Source: Halomonas sp. TD01
GTDB taxonomy: Bacteria; Pseudomonadota; Gammaproteobacteria; Pseudomonadales; Halomonadaceae
NCBI RefSeq assembly: GCF_923868895.1
Contig: NZ_OV350343.1
Span: 1,116,001-1,180,000, forward strand
Direction of reading: 5' to 3'
DNA: 64,000 nt
The position numbers and the translations under genes were made by a program. Numbering within the stretch: position 1 is the stretch's first letter; the number at the start of each line of letters is the position of its first letter. Of the stretch, positions 11,992 through 23,588 are shown one piece after another. Below the pieces are notes generated by a model that saw only the letters and a list, made by a program, of their open reading frames with translations, did not search any database and was not told the DNA's origin.

Positions 11992-13335
11992 CTATAGCAA
12001 CCCGCCGAGCAATACAATAAACGTCAGCGGAATCGACACCCAGCGTACAATATTACGCCAGAGCACATAGCCACTCTCCCCAACACCCAATGCCTGCACA
12101 ACCTGCGTTCGGGGCATCACCCATGCCGCAAAGATAGCAATTAATAACCCACCCATAGGCAAGAAAATATCAGGTGGAATACTGCTGACTAGCTCAAACA
12201 CATTGCGTCCAAACAACGGTCTGAAGTCGGCAAGGGTGGAAAACGAAAACGCCGAAAGCAGCCCTAACAGCCATACACTCAGCGCCACGACGGCCGTTGA
12301 CACACTGCGCCGCCAGCCAAGCCCTTGCAACGTCGCCACCATTGGCTCAGCGAGGTTAATCGCCGAGGTCCAGGTAGCCAATAAGAGCAGCAAAAAGAAC
12401 ACACTTAACCAAAATGCTCCCCAGGGCAGCTCAGAAAAAGCGATAGGCAACGTCACAAACATCAGCCCAGGGCCATCAGCGGGGTCCATACCTTGGGCAA
12501 ATACCACCGAAAAGATTGCAATCCCGGCTAACAAAGCCACGCTGATATCCAGCATTGCAACCGCAAACGCTGCCTTCGGAAGGCTCTGCTCATCAGGCAT
12601 ATAAGCCCCATAAGCCATTAGCGCGCAGGCCCCTACCGCAAGGGTAAAAAATGCATGCCCCATGGCGTGCAACACCACAGAGGTCGTTACGTCGCCAAAC
12701 GACGGTAAAAACAGCCAAGAAAGCGCCGTACCAAACCCGTCTGTAGTCGTGGCATAACCGGCTAGTAGCAGCAATAAACCGTACAGCAGCGGCATCAATA
12801 GATTGTTCAGCCTTTCTAGGCCTTTGGCAACGCCTGCTGCCACCACCGTCATGGTCATAAATAGAAACAGTGAGTGGTTAAAAATCAGCAGGCCTGGGTT
12901 TGCCAGAAACGCCTCGAAACCCGCGCCTATTTCTGCGGCACTTGCGCCATCGAAATTCCCGTTTATCGAAGCGACTAAAAACTCAATCGACCATCCTGAC
13001 ACCACCGAGTAAAACGACAAAATACAGAAAACGGTGAATGCACCAAACAACCCTAACCAGCGCCAGTGTCGAGAAGCACCGGCTTCAGCGGCCAGCCTAC
13101 TAAGCGCTTGCATAGGCCCACGACGCCCTGCCCGACCAATTAAAATCTCGGCCATCATCACAGGAATACCTAACAGCAGTACAAACGCCACATAGATCAG
13201 TAAAAATGCCGCGCCACCGTTCTCGCCTGCAACGTACGGGAAGCGCCAAATATTCCCCAATCCAACCGCAGCTCCCGTTACCGCTAAGATAAAGGCCCGC
13301 TTTGACCCCCAGCGCTCCAGCGTTTCACTCATCAC
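11992..13335 (-). CDS. sodium-dependent transporter, NSS/SNF family
   Basis: This is a sodium:neurotransmitter-symporter family protein of 447 residues with about 11 membrane helices. The signature of helix 1, GAAVGLGNIWRFPYVAGENG (about 20-39), forms the Na+ and substrate site. Bacterial relatives (LeuT, TnaT, MhsT) carry amino acids. The substrate cannot be read from the sequence. In a marine or halophilic host a Na+-driven amino-acid importer is plausible. It sits 43 bp upstream of the YrdA-like gene on the same strand and may be co-transcribed. Confidence 0.87.
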   Translation of the reverse strand: MMSETLERWGSKRAFILAVTGAAVGLGNIWRFPYVAGENGGAAFLLIYVAFVLLLGIPVMMAEILIGRAGRRGPMQALSRLAAEAGASRHWRWLGLFGAFTVFCILSFYSVVSGWSIEFLVASINGNFDGASAAEIGAGFEAFLANPGLLIFNHSLFLFMTMTVVAAGVAKGLERLNNLLMPLLYGLLLLLAGYATTTDGFGTALSWLFLPSFGDVTTSVVLHAMGHAFFTLAVGACALMAYGAYMPDEQSLPKAAFAVAMLDISVALLAGIAIFSVVFAQGMDPADGPGLMFVTLPIAFSELPWGAFWLSVFFLLLLLATWTSAINLAEPMVATLQGLGWRRSVSTAVVALSVWLLGLLSAFSFSTLADFRPLFGRNVFELVSSIPPDIFLPMGGLLIAIFAAWVMPRTQVVQALGVGESGYVLWRNIVRWVSIPLTFIVLLGGLL

Positions 13336-13556
13336 TTGCTCCTGCCATTGGTGGCACTAGTTGGCAACACTAAAAGGCGGCAAGACTAGCAGGCGCTTAC
13401 GCCCAGGCCAAACCCTGGCGTAAGCCTCAGTATTAACTCCAGACATTGAAACACACCCCGACCGCCCGCACTGTGTCATTATTATCGCGTTTTTTATGCG
13501 CCCCAAACGTGTTTTAAAACGTAACGAGTTAAAAAATTAATGCCTACGAGGTGCCT

Positions 13557-15605
13557 ATGTCCCGCAATCCGTTGCTAGAGCCGCATGAGCTTCCCCCTTT
13601 CGCTGACATTCGCGCCGAACACGTCGTGCCCGCGGTGGAAACGCTGCTCAATGAGAGCCGTGAAGCCATTGATCGACTCGCTCAGCAGGCCGCTACAGCG
13701 CCACCGAGTTGGGATAGCTTTGCTGCACCGCTAGAGGCCGTCAATGACCGGCTTACCCAAGCGTGGTCGCCCATCTCACATCTCAACGGCACAATGAACA
13801 CACCCGAGCTGCGGGAAGCTTATCAGGCATGCTTGGAACAGCTGTCAGCGTTTAGCACCTGGATGGGGCAACACGAAGGACTCTTTAAGGGCTGGCAAGC
13901 GCTTAAGCAGGGTGACGTATGGGCACAGTTAACGCCTGCTCAGCAGCGCACGGTGGAAAACGCTTTACGCGACTTCCGCTTGGCAGGTGTTGATTTACCC
14001 GCTGATAAAAAAGCCCGCTATGGCGAGATTCAAGCGCGCCTCTCCACCTTATCCAACCAGTTTTCTAACAACGTGCTGGACGCCACCCAAGCGTGGCATA
14101 AGGATATTAGCCACCTTGATGAACTTGCTGGCGTTCCCGAAAGCGCGCTTGATACGTTGAAAGCAACCGCCCAGGCAAAAGGCGTCGATGGTTACCGCAT
14201 TACCCTTGATTTCCCCAGCTTTTTCCCCATTATCAGTTACGCTGACAACCGCGAATTGCGGCGCGAGGTATATACCGCATTTGTCACTCGCGCTTCCGAT
14301 CAAGGCCCAGACACAGGCAAGTTCGATAACGCCCCCGTTCTTGAAGAGATTTTGGCACTTCGCCAAGAGCTTGCTCACCTGCTTGGCTTTAACACCTACG
14401 CCGATTACTCACTCACCACTAAGATGGCCGATTCTCCCGAGCAGGTGCTGGAATTTTTGAATGACCTAGCTCGCCGCGCCGTTCCCCAGGCCAAGGAAGA
14501 AGTCGCCGAGCTCAGCGACTATGCCCGTGAAGCATTAGGGATTGAGACGCTTGAGCCGTGGGATGTGCCCTATGCCAGCGAAAAACTGCGCGAGGCTCGT
14601 CACTCCATCTCACAAGAGCAGCTTCGTCCTTACTTCCCTGCGCCCAGGGTGGTGGATGGACTGTTCCAAGTAGTAGAACGTCTTTACGGCGTTCGCGTGG
14701 AAGCAGCCCCTGATGCGCCGAGTTATCACAGCGATGTTCAGTACTTCCGCATTACGGAACAAGGCAAGCCGATCGCCGGTTTCTATTTGGATTTGTACGC
14801 TCGCGAAAGCAAGCGCGGCGGAGCATGGATGGCCGATTGCCGAGTACGCCGCCAAACTGAAAACGGCCTACAGCTGCCAGTGGCATTTCTGACCTGTAAC
14901 TTCACCGCCCCAGTGGGCGACAAACCCGCTCTGCTCACTCATGATGAAGTCACCACGCTGTTTCATGAGTTCGGCCATGGCTTGCATCACATGCTGACAA
15001 AACAGGATATCGCCGATATCTCTGGCATTAACGGCGTTGCTTGGGATGCGGTTGAACTGCCCAGCCAATTTATGGAGAACTACTGCTGGGAACGCGAAGG
15101 ATTAGACCTACTCGCCAAGCATGTCGATACTGGAGAGCCACTGCCCGCTGAACTGTTAGGGCGTTTACAGGCAGCCAAGAACTTCCAGTCAGCAATGGGG
15201 ATGGTGCGCCAAATAGAGTTTTCACTGTTCGACTTGCGCCTGCACCACGAGTTGGAAGCGCCAAGCGCCAGCGACGTTCAAACGCTATTGGACGACGTAC
15301 GTAGCCACACCTCTGTCGTGCCTACCGTCGACTTTAACCGCTTCCAGAATAGCTTTAGCCATATTTTTTCAGGCGGCTATGCGGCTGGCTATTACAGCTA
15401 CAAATGGGCGGAAGTGCTCTCTGCCGACGCTTGGAGCGCGTTCGAGGAGGCGGGTATTTTTGACCCTACCACAGGCCAACGCTTCCGCCAGGAAATTCTG
15501 GAACCAGGCGGCGTGAGAGATGCAGCCGAGCTATTTCACGCCTTCCGAGGCCGCGAGCCAAGTGTAGAGCCATTACTACGCCATAGCGGTATCCGCGCAG
15601 CCTGA
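13557..15605 (+). CDS. prlC: oligopeptidase A (M3 metallopeptidase)
   Basis: PrlC is a cytoplasmic zinc oligopeptidase that degrades small peptides, including cleaved signal peptides. The 682-residue product has the helical M3 fold and the zinc motif HEFGH at about 470-474, with the downstream glutamate ligand some 25 residues later. I preferred ATG 13557 over an in-frame GTG at 13551 because a purine-rich GAGG lies 5 bp before the ATG. A YheV gene follows, as often seen with prlC. Confidence 0.93.
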   Translation: MSRNPLLEPHELPPFADIRAEHVVPAVETLLNESREAIDRLAQQAATAPPSWDSFAAPLEAVNDRLTQAWSPISHLNGTMNTPELREAYQACLEQLSAFSTWMGQHEGLFKGWQALKQGDVWAQLTPAQQRTVENALRDFRLAGVDLPADKKARYGEIQARLSTLSNQFSNNVLDATQAWHKDISHLDELAGVPESALDTLKATAQAKGVDGYRITLDFPSFFPIISYADNRELRREVYTAFVTRASDQGPDTGKFDNAPVLEEILALRQELAHLLGFNTYADYSLTTKMADSPEQVLEFLNDLARRAVPQAKEEVAELSDYAREALGIETLEPWDVPYASEKLREARHSISQEQLRPYFPAPRVVDGLFQVVERLYGVRVEAAPDAPSYHSDVQYFRITEQGKPIAGFYLDLYARESKRGGAWMADCRVRRQTENGLQLPVAFLTCNFTAPVGDKPALLTHDEVTTLFHEFGHGLHHMLTKQDIADISGINGVAWDAVELPSQFMENYCWEREGLDLLAKHVDTGEPLPAELLGRLQAAKNFQSAMGMVRQIEFSLFDLRLHHELEAPSASDVQTLLDDVRSHTSVVPTVDFNRFQNSFSHIFSGGYAAGYYSYKWAEVLSADAWSAFEEAGIFDPTTGQRFRQEILEPGGVRDAAELFHAFRGREPSVEPLLRHSGIRAA

Positions 15606-15625
15606 CGTTTACTTTCACTATTACT

Positions 15626-15655
15626 GGGTGCGGTACCTGCCTTGTTACCGCACCC
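15626..15655 (+). repeat. perfect 10 bp hairpin between prlC and yheV
   Basis: GGGTGCGGTA (15626-15635) and TACCGCACCC (15646-15655) form a perfect stem with a 10 nt loop. No T-run follows, so it is not a classical terminator; it ends 12 bp before the yheV ATG and could stabilise the prlC end or modulate yheV translation. Confidence 0.6.
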
Positions 15656-15667
15656 TTGGAGCCTGTT

Positions 15668-15919
15668 ATGTCGAGTGTGAAACGCTTTATTGCTGGGGTA
15701 ACCTGCCCGCGCTGCGCGGCCATGGACCGAATTCGCGCCTGGGAGCAAAACAACATTCGCTACCGGGAATGCGTTAACTGCGATTTTTTCGAGCAGCTGC
15801 CGATTGAAGATGAGGCTGCGCCAGAGCTGACTACCCGCGTTAACCAGGTACGCGAAGAGCAAAAAACGCAAGATGTACAGCCCGTACGTATTCTCGACCC
15901 CGGCAAACCCAAACGTTAA
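15668..15919 (+). CDS. yheV: YheV-like small zinc-ribbon protein
   Basis: The 83-residue product carries two Cys pairs, CPRC (about 12-15) and CVNC (about 34-37), as in the YheV/DUF2387 putative metal-binding family. The function of this family is unknown. I chose ATG 15668 because the upstream TTG at 15656 lies at the hairpin edge. The second half is polar and acidic and probably disordered. Confidence 0.8.
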   Translation: MSSVKRFIAGVTCPRCAAMDRIRAWEQNNIRYRECVNCDFFEQLPIEDEAAPELTTRVNQVREEQKTQDVQPVRILDPGKPKR

Positions 15920-15973
15920 CTGCCCCCCAGCGCTTTTTAATTTAAGCCCTTACGGCGCTGGGGCCATTCCAGG

Positions 15974-16050
15974 CACTCCTCACTCCTCACTCCTCACTCC
16001 TCACTCCTCACTCCTCACTCCTCACTCCTCACTCCTCACTCCTCACTCCT
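15974..16050. repeat. 7 bp tandem repeat, 11 copies
   Basis: CACTCCT is repeated 11 times without a mismatch, followed by a partial CACTC. The array lies in the intergenic region upstream of the TAXI TRAP operon and immediately before the first DctD-like site. Open frames through it (repeating TPHSSLL) are artefacts of the repeat. Copy number may vary between strains by slippage. Confidence 0.9.
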
Positions 16051-16062
16051 CACTCATGGAAG

Positions 16063-16113
16063 TGTGCGAAAAACCACACACTAAATAGCACATGGTGTGC
16101 GAAACCCCAGACA
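16063..16113 (+). promoter_or_regulatory. two DctD-like upstream activator sites
   Basis: Site 1 TGTGCGAAAAACCACACA (16063-16080) and site 2 TGTGCGAAACCCCAGACA (16096-16113) are related imperfect palindromes whose starts are 33 bp apart, about three helical turns. They resemble the TGTGCGGAAATCCGCACA type that I recall for rhizobial DctD sites, where tandem sites are bound cooperatively. They lie about 80-130 bp upstream of a sigma-54 element, the right distance for enhancer action. Confidence 0.55.
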
Positions 16114-16190
16114 CTTAGCGGTTTTTTCATTTCAACCAAAGTTGAATAAGAAATCATTAAGTCACTGATTTTAATAATCAGGCTGTCTAT

Positions 16191-16206
16191 TGGCATGACT
16201 ATCGCT
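16191..16206 (+). promoter_or_regulatory. candidate sigma-54 promoter
   Basis: TGGCATGACTATCGCT has the invariant GG (16192-16193) and GC (16204-16205) separated by exactly 10 bp, and the -24 box TGGCAT is one base from consensus TGGCAC. The -12 box (TCGCT) is a weaker match to TTGCA. It is about 85 bp ahead of the TAXI receptor ATG. Confidence 0.5.
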
Positions 16207-16291
16207 CTATGTAAATTGCTTAAGATAAAGCCACTGGCAGTGCCAACACACGCCAGACGATAATCCCAATAACAGTTTAGGAAACCTCGCC

Positions 16292-17272
16292 ATGCGCAAT
16301 ATGATGCCTAAAACCGTCGCCCTTCTTGCCGGTAGCGCCTTGCTAGCAGCAGGCACAGCCCACGCAGACCGCTCAGAATGGCCCGATAACTTCACCGTCG
16401 GTACTGCAAGCCAAGGCGGCACCTACTTTGTTTACGGCTCCGGTTGGGCCAACTTTATTTCAGACGAACTGGGTGTGTCTGGCGGCGGCGAAGTCACTGG
16501 TGGCCCAACTCAGAACTTAGCACTGGTGCACAGCGGTGATATGGCCTTTGGCCTGACCACGATGGGCCCAGCGTCGGACGCTGTTAAAGGTGAAAGCCCG
16601 CTAGCGCCTGGCCTGGCAATGGACAATGTTTGTGCGCTGTTCCCGATGTATGAAACACCATTCTCTATTGCTGCACTTTCAAGCTCAGGCATTGAGTCTA
16701 TCTCTGATATTCCTGATGGCGCACGCATCGGTTTCGGTCCGGCAGCGTCCACGTCAGACACTTATTTCCCCGCTATTCTCGAAACGCTGGGCGTAGAGTT
16801 TGATCGCCGTAACGGCGGTTGGTCTGATTTAGGTGGTCAGCTTCAGGATGGCCTGTTGGATGTGATCGCATTTGCAGCGGGTATCCCGATTCCTGCCGTT
16901 AGCCAGCTTGAAGTACAGACCGATGTGAACATCATTGAATTCAATGAAGATGAGCTAGTCACCGTGCTAGAAAACTTCCCGGTTGCTGAGTTCACTATCC
17001 CCGCTAGTACTTACACCACACTGGAAGAAGACGCTCGCGCTGTGTCTATGTGGAACTTCGCGATTGCTGGCTGTGATTTGCCGGAAGACTTTGTCTACGA
17101 AGTTACCAAAGCCACGATGGAAAATAATGACCGCATGCGCTCAGTACACCGCAGCGCAGAAACCACTATTCCGGAAAACATCGTCCATAACACCGTGCTA
17201 CCTTTCCATCCGGGCGCTGCGCGCTGGTACGAAGAGAATGGCTACGACATCGCTGATGACATGATCAACTAA
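16292..17272 (+). CDS. TAXI-family TRAP transporter solute-binding protein
   Basis: This is the periplasmic receptor of a TRAP (tripartite ATP-independent periplasmic) uptake system. The 326-residue precursor has a signal peptide (1-25, cleavage after AHA) and starts its mature part with the TAXI-type NFTVGTASQGGTYFVYGSGW segment (about 33-52), followed by GGPTQNL. Known TAXI substrates include organic acids and amino acids such as glutamate; this substrate is not evident. The permease follows after about 97 bp. A sigma-54 element and DctD-like sites precede it. Confidence 0.9.
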   Translation: MRNMMPKTVALLAGSALLAAGTAHADRSEWPDNFTVGTASQGGTYFVYGSGWANFISDELGVSGGGEVTGGPTQNLALVHSGDMAFGLTTMGPASDAVKGESPLAPGLAMDNVCALFPMYETPFSIAALSSSGIESISDIPDGARIGFGPAASTSDTYFPAILETLGVEFDRRNGGWSDLGGQLQDGLLDVIAFAAGIPIPAVSQLEVQTDVNIIEFNEDELVTVLENFPVAEFTIPASTYTTLEEDARAVSMWNFAIAGCDLPEDFVYEVTKATMENNDRMRSVHRSAETTIPENIVHNTVLPFHPGAARWYEENGYDIADDMIN

Positions 17273-17369
17273 GCCAGAACCTCCTCACGCTGCCTCGTTT
17301 TCCGCTGGCCGGACGAGGCAGCGTTCGCTACCGCCTCTTTTTCTGCTTTTGCTGTGAGGGTGACCTCTG

Positions 17370-19568
17370 ATGAGTCACAATACCGATCAAGACCCCAACG
17401 GCCTCAAGGATGATGCCCAAACTGCTTCATCGATACCCGAGTCAATCGCCGAGGGTGTCGATGAGGAGGTTGTCGAGTCCAACCGTCGCGTGTTTGTTGG
17501 TTGGCAATTCTTTTTATTTGCGGCACTGGCCATTGGCTATTCAAGCTTCCACCTGTTTTCGCTCAATGTGTATCCAATGGAAACCTGGTCGTTTCGCATT
17601 GTACATATTGCCGGTGCACTGGTTTTAGGGTACGGGCTGTTTGCCGGTGCGCGCTTTGCAGAAGATGATCAGCAGGCCTCCCCCGCTTGGCTCAAATGGG
17701 CCAGCTATGCACTGCTAGCGCCTGCGATCTATTCACTTATACAAGTCTTTTTGATGCAGCAAACACTCAATGGCGGTGCGATGCGCATTGATCCAAGCAT
17801 TGAGACACTGCATTACGGCTATCCACTCATAGCCACCACGGCAGCAGCCATTGCCCTGTCTTGGTTCTATCGGCAGGCACGCCACCGCTTTAATCCCGCC
17901 GACCTCGTTTTAATGGTGTGTGCCATCGCCAGCGCTGCTTACTTGTTGATGGCCTTTAATACCAATATGCGCATGTCGACAGGCACCTCGTTTGCACCTC
18001 CCGGCATCTCCTGGGCGGCCATTGCAGGCTCATTGTTGATTCTAGAGCTTACTCGTCGGGTGGCTGGTTTAGCATTGGTGGTGATTTCAGCGGTTTTCCT
18101 GGTCTATGTCTTTGCTGGCCAGTATCTACCCGGTTTCCTAGGCTACCCAGGCTTGTCCGTGCAGCGCTTCTTCAGTCAGGTCTATACCGATGCGGGCATT
18201 CTTGGCCCAACGACGGCGGTGTCATCGACTTACATCATATTGTTTATTATTTTCGCGGCGTTTTTACAGGCCTCGAAAGTAGGTGATTACTTCGTCAATT
18301 TCGCGTTTGCAGCCGCTGGCCGTGCCCGTGGCGGCCCGGCGAAAGTATCTATTTTTGCTTCCGGTTTAATGGGCATGATCAACGGCACATCAGCGGGCAA
18401 CGTGGTATCGACTGGCTCGCTTACCATCCCACTGATGAAAAAAGTCGGCTATCCGGCGCGCAGTGCTGGTGCCATTGAAGCAGCGGCCTCTACGGGTGGT
18501 CAGATTATGCCGCCCATCATGGGGGCGGGCGCCTTTATCATGGCGGAAGTCACCGGCATTCCTTATACAGAAATTGCGATTGCGGCGGTCATTCCAGCCA
18601 TTCTTTACTTCGCCTCTATCTACTTTATGGTGGATTTTGAAGCGGCGCGTAAAGGCATGCGTGGCATGCGTAAAGATGAAATCCCGCTATTCTCCAAGCT
18701 GGTTAAACAAGTCTATCTATTCGCGCCCATTATCATTCTTATTGTCGCTCTCTTTATGGGCTACTCCGTCATTCGTGCCGGTACCCTAGCAACAGCATCA
18801 GCGGCAGTTGTTAGTTGGATCTCTCCCAATAAAATGGGTATTCGGGCTATTTTGAGAGCCCTCCAACTAGCGGGCACCATGTCGATTCAGATCATCGCGG
18901 TGTGTGCTTGTGCAGGTCTTATTGTTGGCGTTATATCACTGACGGGCGTCGGCGCACGCTTCTCATCACTACTGTTAGGCCTTGCCGGAGTTAGCCAGCT
19001 ATTAGCGTTGGTCTTTGCGATGCTGATCAGTATCCTGCTCGGCATGGGCATGCCTACGACAGCAGCCTACGCGGTAGCGGCATCGGTGGTGGCCCCCGGC
19101 CTGATCAATATTGGTATCGAGCCGCTCGTCGCACACTTTTTCGTGTTCTACTTTGCGGTCGTGTCGGCCATTACGCCGCCAGTGGCGTTAGCATCTTACG
19201 CCGCCGCCGGTATTTCTGGGGATAACCCCATGGGCACATCGGTCGCTTCGTTCAAAATTGGGCTTGCTGCGTTTATCGTGCCGTTTATGTTCTTCTACAG
19301 CCCAGCCATGCTGATGGAAGGCTCTGCGATGCAGATACTTCGTGTCGGTGTGACCGCAACACTGGGTATCATCTTGCTTTCAGGCATGGTGCAAGCATGG
19401 TTCTTTGGGCCGGTAAACACCTTACAGCGTGTTGTCATGCTGGTCGGTGCGATGTTTATGATTTACGGCGGCATTTACAGCGATATTGCTGGCCTAGCCA
19501 TTGGCGCAGCGCTGTTCATTATGCAGCGTAAGCAGCATGGCAATAAGGCAACACCCAGCACCACGTGA
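17370..19568 (+). CDS. TRAP transporter permease, fused small and large subunits
   Basis: The 732-residue inner-membrane protein is the fused DctQ-DctM type permease that partners TAXI receptors. A charged cytoplasmic N-terminus of about 45 residues is followed by about 4-5 helices of the small subunit and some 12 or more helices of the large subunit, including the conserved GMINGTSAGNVVSTG and GMGMPTTAAYAVAA regions. It uses a Na+ gradient in characterised members. It ends at a strong shared terminator with the convergent metF. Confidence 0.92.
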   Translation: MSHNTDQDPNGLKDDAQTASSIPESIAEGVDEEVVESNRRVFVGWQFFLFAALAIGYSSFHLFSLNVYPMETWSFRIVHIAGALVLGYGLFAGARFAEDDQQASPAWLKWASYALLAPAIYSLIQVFLMQQTLNGGAMRIDPSIETLHYGYPLIATTAAAIALSWFYRQARHRFNPADLVLMVCAIASAAYLLMAFNTNMRMSTGTSFAPPGISWAAIAGSLLILELTRRVAGLALVVISAVFLVYVFAGQYLPGFLGYPGLSVQRFFSQVYTDAGILGPTTAVSSTYIILFIIFAAFLQASKVGDYFVNFAFAAAGRARGGPAKVSIFASGLMGMINGTSAGNVVSTGSLTIPLMKKVGYPARSAGAIEAAASTGGQIMPPIMGAGAFIMAEVTGIPYTEIAIAAVIPAILYFASIYFMVDFEAARKGMRGMRKDEIPLFSKLVKQVYLFAPIIILIVALFMGYSVIRAGTLATASAAVVSWISPNKMGIRAILRALQLAGTMSIQIIAVCACAGLIVGVISLTGVGARFSSLLLGLAGVSQLLALVFAMLISILLGMGMPTTAAYAVAASVVAPGLINIGIEPLVAHFFVFYFAVVSAITPPVALASYAAAGISGDNPMGTSVASFKIGLAAFIVPFMFFYSPAMLMEGSAMQILRVGVTATLGIILLSGMVQAWFFGPVNTLQRVVMLVGAMFMIYGGIYSDIAGLAIGAALFIMQRKQHGNKATPSTT

Positions 19569-19618
19569 CGGTGCAATCTGCTATTCACTTAATCATTAGC
19601 AGTTAACCGCCCAACGAA

Positions 19619-19650
19619 AACGCCCGCTCGAATGCTATCGAGCGGGCGTT
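19619..19650. terminator. bidirectional terminator between TRAP operon and metF
   Basis: AACGCCCGCTCGA (19619-19631) and its exact reverse complement (19638-19650) form a 13 bp GC-rich stem with a 6 nt loop. T-rich sequence follows on the plus strand (CTTATT), and AAAA precedes it, giving T-residues on the minus strand. It can serve both convergent operons. Confidence 0.85.
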
Positions 19651-19686
19651 CTTATTGATCACTAAGCTAGGTTCTTTAAGAACTCA

Positions 19687-20529
19687 CTAGCCTCTCAGGT
19701 TATCAACAATTTTCAGTACGGGAGCTGCCTGATTAAGTGTGTAGAAGTGTAGACCAGGCGCACCGCCATCGAGTAAGCGCTCACACAAACGGCTAACAAC
19801 ATCGGTGCCAAAAGCGGCAATAGCGTCACTATCATCACCATAAGCTTCCAACTGCTTGCGAATCCAGCGGGGAATTTCTGCGCCACAGGCGTCTGAAAAA
19901 CGCGCCAATTTGGTGTAGTTAGTGATCGGCATAATGCCAGGAATAATCGGCTGCTCGACGCCTAATGCCCGAGCTTTTTCAACAAAATGGAAGTAGGCAT
20001 CCGCGGTAAAAAAGTACTGGGTGATGGCCATGTTGGCGCCAGCCTTCATTTTACGGGCAAAGTTTTCCACATCTTTGTCGAGATTGGGTGCCTGTGGATG
20101 AGATTCAGGATAGGCAGCCACCGCAATCTCAAAATGGTCACCGGTTTCTGCACGGATAAACTCGACCAGTTCGTTGGCGTAGCGCAGCTCACCAATGCTT
20201 CCCATGCCCGATGGCATGTCACCGCGTAGCGCCACTAAGCTGTCGACACCCTCTTCGCGATACTGCGCTAACAAGTCGCGCAGTTGCGCTTTTTCGCTGC
20301 CAATGCAGGAAAGGTGTGGCGCGGTCGTAATACCGCTTTGGCTAACTGTGCGCACAATATCGCGTGTACGTGCCTGGGTAGACCCACCGGCACCATAAGT
20401 GACTGAGAAAAAGCGTGGATGCCGAGCGGCCAGTTCATCGCGCACGTGCATTAACTTCTCTCTTCCCGCATCGGTATTGGGCGGAAAGAATTCAAAGCTA
20501 ATACCTAACGGGTGCTCTTGACTGCTCAT
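19687..20529 (-). CDS. metF: 5,10-methylenetetrahydrofolate reductase
   Basis: MetF reduces methylene-THF to methyl-THF with NADH and FAD for methionine synthesis. The 280-residue product has the TIM-barrel motifs ISFEFFPP near the N-terminus (10-17), SVTYGAGGS with the FAD/folate region, HLSCIG, ALRGD and the later PGIMPITNY. I chose ATG 20529, preceded by GAGGAAG, rather than the upstream frame to 20637, because family members begin a few residues before SFEFFPP. I saw no SAM or SAH riboswitch upstream. Confidence 0.93.
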   Translation of the reverse strand: MSSQEHPLGISFEFFPPNTDAGREKLMHVRDELAARHPRFFSVTYGAGGSTQARTRDIVRTVSQSGITTAPHLSCIGSEKAQLRDLLAQYREEGVDSLVALRGDMPSGMGSIGELRYANELVEFIRAETGDHFEIAVAAYPESHPQAPNLDKDVENFARKMKAGANMAITQYFFTADAYFHFVEKARALGVEQPIIPGIMPITNYTKLARFSDACGAEIPRWIRKQLEAYGDDSDAIAAFGTDVVSRLCERLLDGGAPGLHFYTLNQAAPVLKIVDNLRG

Positions 20530-20640
20530 GGGACTTCCTCGCAAAGCGTTAACATCGTGATAATTTAGGTTATTCTCCTCTTTCCGCCGCGCTGGAGCTA
20601 ATGAAAGATTCCACAGTCGGCCTTTAATTCGGCTCATGTT

Positions 20641-20700
20641 AGCTATTTACACAACTACTGAGTTACATAGGCAACTACTGAGCTATTTAAACAACAGCGT
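20641..20700. repeat. imperfect 20 bp tandem repeat, three units
   Basis: Units starting at 20641, 20661 and 20681 share the frame AGctATttAcaCAACTACTG; the first two end identically in CAACTACTG and units 1 and 3 share AGCTATTTA. The array lies between the divergent metF and AEC transporter genes, 27-86 bp before the latter, so it may carry repeated regulator sites. Confidence 0.6.
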
Positions 20701-20726
20701 TGTCATCTAACGACTAGGATGCAGAA

Positions 20727-23455
<2,729 letters not shown>

Positions 23456-23526
23456 CTAATAAAACGCCAGATGAGAAGAGTGACCTTAGCGCATGGCGAA
23501 AAACAAACATTCAACGCAATAAAAAA

Positions 23527-23550
23527 GCCCCTTGGCATCAGCCAAGGGGC
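23527..23550 (-). terminator. metK terminator
   Basis: On the reverse strand GCCCCTTGGC pairs perfectly with GCCAAGGGGC around a 4 nt loop, followed by six T (23521-23526). It lies about 40 bp beyond the metK stop. Confidence 0.9.
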
Positions 23551-23588
23551 ACGCTATAGACCTGCTTATATTGCCGTCACACGTCTTG

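Noticed and set aside
15974..16050. CRISPR array
   Set aside because: The unit is 7 bp with no spacers, so this is a simple tandem repeat. No cas genes are present.
15873..16088. Plus-strand frame encoding repeated TPHSSLL
   Set aside because: It exists only because a 7 bp repeat has no stop in any frame. It lacks a ribosome binding site and overlaps yheV.
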